Shown here piece after piece: positions 6,908 through 9,490 of a stretch of 9,490 nt of DNA. The first letter of the stretch is position 1, and each line of letters opens with the position of its first letter. The stretch lies in contig JAHINZ010000149.1 in assembly GCA_018895795.1 (NCBI GenBank), forward strand, positions 1 through 9,490, written 5' to 3'. Position numbers and translations under genes: made by a program. Origin of the DNA: Alphaproteobacteria bacterium. GTDB taxonomy: Bacteria; Pseudomonadota; Alphaproteobacteria; Caulobacterales; Caulobacteraceae. The notes under the pieces are model-generated. The model was given only the letters and a program-made list of their open reading frames with translations, had not been told where the DNA came from and searched no databases.

Positions 6908-7543
6908 TTGAACAAGCTGATGGTCGGGCTGATCGCCGTTCTGATCGTGGGGGTGATCGGGGCCGGCGCCTATGGCTATTGGAACCTGGAGCTCCGCTGG
7001 CGGCCCAAGACCGTCACCAAGCACCAGGCCGAGATCGCCAAGATCCTGCAGGAGTCCGGCTGGGTCTCACCGGGCCTGCCGGGCCCGAAGCTCTACATGG
7101 TCAGCTTCCGGACCTGCCCCGACTGCGTGCGCTTCAAGGCCGAGGAATTCCCCAAACTGCACGCGGCGGGCGTCGACACCCGGCTGATCGAGATCGCGCG
7201 GGCCGATCGCAACGGCGTCGCCAAGTCCACGCCGGCCGAGCGGGCCACGGTGGCCGAGCTGTGGGTCAATCGCAGTTGGGCGCTATCGGAGCGCTGGGAC
7301 GCGACCCCGGTCGAGGCCTGGACCGCGCCGGGGATCAAGCCGGCCGACGACGACATCGCCCGCACGGCGGTGATCGAGGCCGGCCGGGCCAATGTCGAAA
7401 AGCTGATCCCGCTGCTCAAGGACAACGGCGTCAACTTCGCCTGGCCGCTGATGGTCTGGTGGACCAAGGACGGCCAGATGCGGGCCTGCGCCTGTGAGCG
7501 GCGCGAGACCTACCGGTTCCTGAGGAAGGAGCTGGGGGCTTAG
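6908..7543 (+). CDS. Membrane-anchored thioredoxin-fold-like protein with CPDC motif, family not recognised
   Basis: I do not recognise this 211-residue protein. It begins with a short basic start and one hydrophobic helix (about residues 5-24), so it is probably anchored in the inner membrane with the rest in the periplasm. The soluble part reads like a thioredoxin fold: strand KLYMVSFRT, then CPDC (70-73) heading a helix, and strand TRLIEIAR at 91-98. After an insertion of about 80 residues come FAWPLMVWWTKDGQM (177-191), where Pro180 sits like the cis-proline before a strand and turn, and a C-terminal helix. Two further cysteines (CAC, 194-196) follow. The CXXC suggests thiol-disulfide or metal chemistry, but this is inference; no substrate can be named. 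An ATG at 6893 is an alternative start, adding five residues. It diverges from the acyltransferase operon and is followed by a REP-like repeat. Confidence 0.85.
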   Translation: MNKLMVGLIAVLIVGVIGAGAYGYWNLELRWRPKTVTKHQAEIAKILQESGWVSPGLPGPKLYMVSFRTCPDCVRFKAEEFPKLHAAGVDTRLIEIARADRNGVAKSTPAERATVAELWVNRSWALSERWDATPVEAWTAPGIKPADDDIARTAVIEAGRANVEKLIPLLKDNGVNFAWPLMVWWTKDGQMRACACERRETYRFLRKELGA

Positions 7544-7557
7544 GATCTGAAAGACTC

Positions 7558-7664
7558 GCCCCCTCCGGGCCGCTTCGCGACCCTCCTCCCCCAGAGGGGG
7601 AAGATGAGGTCGGCGCGCTTCATCTTCCCCCTCTGGGGGAGGAGCGCGCCAGCGCGGAGGGGGC
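7558..7664. repeat. REP-like inverted repeat pair, second locus (tails outward)
   Basis: Two copies of the same unit as at 554..669 form a perfect 25-base inverted repeat, 7583..7607 and 7620..7644, around a 12-base loop. Outer arms GCCCCCTCCG (7558..7567) and CGGAGGGGGC (7655..7664) are also perfectly complementary. Here the GGAGGGGG tails point outward, whereas in the first locus they point inward. The middle hairpin of the left unit, read on the minus strand, is GGGTCGC-GAA-GCGGCCC; in the right unit it is GCGC-GCCA-GCGC. The element occupies most of the 176-base gap between the thioredoxin-like gene and zapE. It could cap the 3' end of the upstream transcript, but no T-run makes it an intrinsic terminator. 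Confidence 0.88.
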
Positions 7665-7719
7665 CAGTCGGGGGACGGCCCCTTCACACGGCGCCGCTCC
7701 CGCGCTAACCGCAGTCTCA

Positions 7720-8838
7720 ATGCCGACTTCACTCCGCACCGCCTATCGCGCGCTTCTGGCCCAGGGCGAGATCCGCCCCGATATCGCCCAGGCCGCCGCC
7801 GTCGACGCCCTGGCGCGGCTGGAGGCCGATCTGGACTCGGCCGGCGAGCCCAGCTTCTCGCTGTTTGGCCGCAAGCCCAAAAGCCTGCGCGGCGTCTATC
7901 TGTGGGGGCCGGTGGGGCGCGGCAAGTCCATGCTGATGGACCTGTTCTTCGACAGCGCCCCCATCGCCCGCAAGCGGCGCATCCATTTCCACGCCTTCAT
8001 GGCCGAGGTCCACGCCGACATCGACGCCTGGCGCAAGGGCGACGCGGCCGAGCGCAAGGCGCGGTTTGGCCAGCACAAGGGCGATGATCCGATCGCGCCG
8101 ACGGCCGAACGGATCTCCAGCCAGGCGCGCCTGCTGTGCTTCGACGAACTGCAGGTCACCGATATCGCCGACGCCATGATCCTGGGCCGCTTGTTCGAGG
8201 CCCTGTTCGCCCACGGCGTGACCCTGGTGGCGACCAGCAACCGGCCGCCGGACGATCTCTACAAGGACGGGCTGAACCGCCAGTTGTTCACACCCTTCAT
8301 CGACATGCTCAAGCAGGCTCTGGACGTGGTCGCCGTGCGCGGACCGGTGGATTTCCGCCTGGATCGGCTAAGGGCGGCGCGCACCTGGCTGTCGCCCGAT
8401 GACAAGGCCTGCCAGGCCGAGTTCGAGCGCCTGTGGGCCGACCTGCTGGATGGCGCGCCCGAGACCGGCGCGTCCCTGGAGGTGCTGGGCCGCAAGATCC
8501 GGCTGCCGCGCGCCGCCGGCGGCTTGCTGCGCTCGTCGTTCGCCAGCCTTTGCCAGCAAGCCCTGGGGCCCCAGGACTATCTGGCCCTGGCCGAGCGGTT
8601 TCACACCGTCTTCCTCGAGGACATTCCGCGCCTGACGCCCGAGCGGCGCGACGCGGCCAGGCGCTTCAACACCCTGATCGACGCGCTCTATGAGGCCGAC
8701 GTCAAGCTGGTGGCCCTGGCCGCCGGCGAACCGGAGGCGCTCTATCCGGCGGGGGACGGGTCGTTCGAGTTCGAGCGGACCGTGTCGCGCCTGCAGGAAA
8801 TGCGCTCGGCCGACTATGTGGCCCGCGTTCGGGACTAG
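7720..8838 (+). CDS. zapE: ZapE, AFG1-like P-loop ATPase of cell division
   Basis: This 372-residue cytoplasmic ATPase of the AFG1/ZapE family matches the family's usual length. In E. coli ZapE associates with FtsZ late in constriction; mitochondrial AFG1 (LACE1) helps turn over inner-membrane proteins. Walker A is GPVGRGKS at residues 63-70. The family block RRIHFHAFMAEVH is at 86-98, Walker B LLCFDELQVTDIADAM at 138-153, and the sensor region VATSNRPPDDLY, with the following NRQLF, at 170-190. The C-terminal part DALYEADVKL is also family-typical. The ATG at 7720 gives the usual RTAYRALLAQGEI start; no strong ribosome binding site precedes it. It lies 176 bases after the thioredoxin-like gene, across the REP-like element, and 10 bases before the Nudix gene, with which it probably forms one transcript. 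Confidence 0.94.
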   Translation: MPTSLRTAYRALLAQGEIRPDIAQAAAVDALARLEADLDSAGEPSFSLFGRKPKSLRGVYLWGPVGRGKSMLMDLFFDSAPIARKRRIHFHAFMAEVHADIDAWRKGDAAERKARFGQHKGDDPIAPTAERISSQARLLCFDELQVTDIADAMILGRLFEALFAHGVTLVATSNRPPDDLYKDGLNRQLFTPFIDMLKQALDVVAVRGPVDFRLDRLRAARTWLSPDDKACQAEFERLWADLLDGAPETGASLEVLGRKIRLPRAAGGLLRSSFASLCQQALGPQDYLALAERFHTVFLEDIPRLTPERRDAARRFNTLIDALYEADVKLVALAAGEPEALYPAGDGSFEFERTVSRLQEMRSADYVARVRD

Positions 8839-8848
8839 GGAGATCGCC

Positions 8849-9433
8849 ATGACCGTCAAGGACCGCATCCGCCTCCGCGAGGAGCGCCTGCTCTCCGACA
8901 ACTGGTACGTGCTGAAGACGACGACCTTCGACTGGAGGCGCAACGACGGAACCTGGCAGACCCAGAGTCGCGAGACCTATGACCGGGGCAATGGCGCGGT
9001 GTTGCTGCCCTATAACCTGGCGGCCCGGACGGTGCTGCTGGTCCGGCAGTTCCGCTATCCGGCCTATGTGAACGGCTATGACGGCCTGCTGATCGAGGCC
9101 GCCGCCGGCCTGCTGGATGACGCCCAGCCCGAGGTGCGCATCCGGGCCGAGGTCGAGGAGGAGCTGGGCTATCGTCTGGCCGACGTGCGCCACGTGTTCA
9201 CGGCCTTCATGAGCCCCGGTTCGGTGACCGAGACCCTGCATTTTTTCGTCGCGGAATATGACGCGGCCATGCGGATCGGCGAGGGTGGCGGTCATCCGGA
9301 CGAGGGCGAGGATATCGAGGTGCTGGAACCGACCATCGACGACGCCCTGGCCATGATCGCCGACGGCCGCATCGTCGACGCCAAGACCATCATGCTGCTG
9401 CAGCATCTGGCCCTGCACATCCTGCGTCGATAG
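8849..9433 (+). CDS. NudK/YffH-type Nudix hydrolase (GDP-mannose or ADP-sugar pyrophosphatase)
   Basis: This 194-residue Nudix hydrolase resembles E. coli NudK (YffH) along its length: LSDNWYVL, ETYDRGNGAVLLPYN (42-56), VRQFRYPAYVNG (65-76), AFMSPGSVTETLHFFVAEY (119-137) and EDIEVLE (154-160). NudK splits GDP-mannose into mannose-1-P and GMP; related enzymes cut ADP-ribose. The substrate here is therefore open. The Nudix box spans G87 to Y108, with the metal-binding glutamates E101, E104 and E105 present. The usual Arg before the first Glu of the REUXEE core is Ala100. The ATG at 8849 has AGGGAG (8837..8842) 6 bases upstream, a site that uses the zapE stop codon itself. It lies 10 bases after zapE, and its stop is 5 bases from the converging gene at the window edge. 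Confidence 0.92.
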   Translation: MTVKDRIRLREERLLSDNWYVLKTTTFDWRRNDGTWQTQSRETYDRGNGAVLLPYNLAARTVLLVRQFRYPAYVNGYDGLLIEAAAGLLDDAQPEVRIRAEVEEELGYRLADVRHVFTAFMSPGSVTETLHFFVAEYDAAMRIGEGGGHPDEGEDIEVLEPTIDDALAMIADGRIVDAKTIMLLQHLALHILRR

Positions 9434-9438
9434 CCGCC

Positions 9439-9490
9439 CTAGTCTTCGCCCAGCGGCGTCGTGAAACGGCAGATCAGGCCGGCGGGGTCA
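9439..9490 (-). CDS. C-terminal end of an unidentified minus-strand gene (partial)
   Basis: Reading the minus strand from the right edge gives the open frame DPAGLICRFTTPLGED and a TAG stop at 9441..9439. The codons have G or C in the third position almost throughout, as in the neighbouring genes, while the other two minus-strand frames hit a stop within six codons. It would converge on the Nudix gene with a 5-base gap, consistent with the compact layout here. Only 16 residues are visible, so no function can be given. Confidence 0.45.
   Translation of the reverse strand, partial: DPAGLICRFTTPLGED

Noticed and set aside
6809..7024. N-terminal extension of the acyltransferase to 7024
   Set aside because: It would run antisense into the thioredoxin-like gene and across the divergent promoter region, and the added residues show no conserved character.
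7558..7664. Rho-independent terminator or CRISPR
   Set aside because: The hairpins are GC-rich but no T-run follows on either strand. The repeats are inverted pairs at two distant sites, not a direct repeat-spacer array.
1..9490. Novel defence island or mobile element
   Set aside because: Apart from one unrecognised single-helix thioredoxin-like protein and a 16-residue fragment at the right edge, every gene belongs to a known housekeeping family. Composition is uniform, and no integrase, transposase, toxin-antitoxin or phage gene is visible.

Overview
The window is a GC-rich stretch of chromosome from an alphaproteobacterium, most likely of the Caulobacterales (Caulobacter/Phenylobacterium type). 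This rests on the composition, the alphaproteobacterial form of AddB, and the gene order tsaE-amgK-murU-addB-addA. No mobile element, RNA gene or CRISPR array is visible. The gene content is mostly conserved housekeeping.

Minus-strand block (1..6808). Read in transcription order it runs: acyltransferase (5945..6808), tsaE (5472..5948), amgK (4388..5482), murU (3660..4391), addB (685..3663), addA (1..548, cut by the window edge). Every junction from the acyltransferase to addB overlaps by 4 to about 11 bases (TTGA or ATGA at three of the four), so this looks like one translationally coupled operon. Its products work in membrane lipid acylation (inferred), the t6A tRNA modification, peptidoglycan sugar recycling (AmgK then MurU, giving UDP-MurNAc) and double-strand break repair (AddAB). 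The only real gap in the block lies between addB and addA. It is filled by an inverted pair of REP-like palindromic units, and one of these carries the addA ribosome binding site.

Divergent region (6809..6907). About 100 bases separate the acyltransferase from a plus-strand gene and should hold the promoters of both. Only weak promoter-like sequence is visible.

Plus-strand block (6908..9433). The first gene encodes a membrane-anchored protein with a thioredoxin-like CPDC motif and no recognised family. After it comes a 176-base gap holding a second inverted pair of the same REP-like units, arranged the other way round from the first. Then come zapE (AFG1-like P-loop ATPase of cell division) and a NudK-like Nudix hydrolase 10 bases behind it. 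At the right edge, the last 16 sense codons of a minus-strand gene converge on the Nudix gene.

The least ordinary items are the two mirror-arranged REP-like loci, whose middle stem changes in sequence but keeps its pairing, the addA ribosome binding site inside one of them, and the uncharacterised thioredoxin-like protein. I found no convincing sign of a new defence or mobile system.
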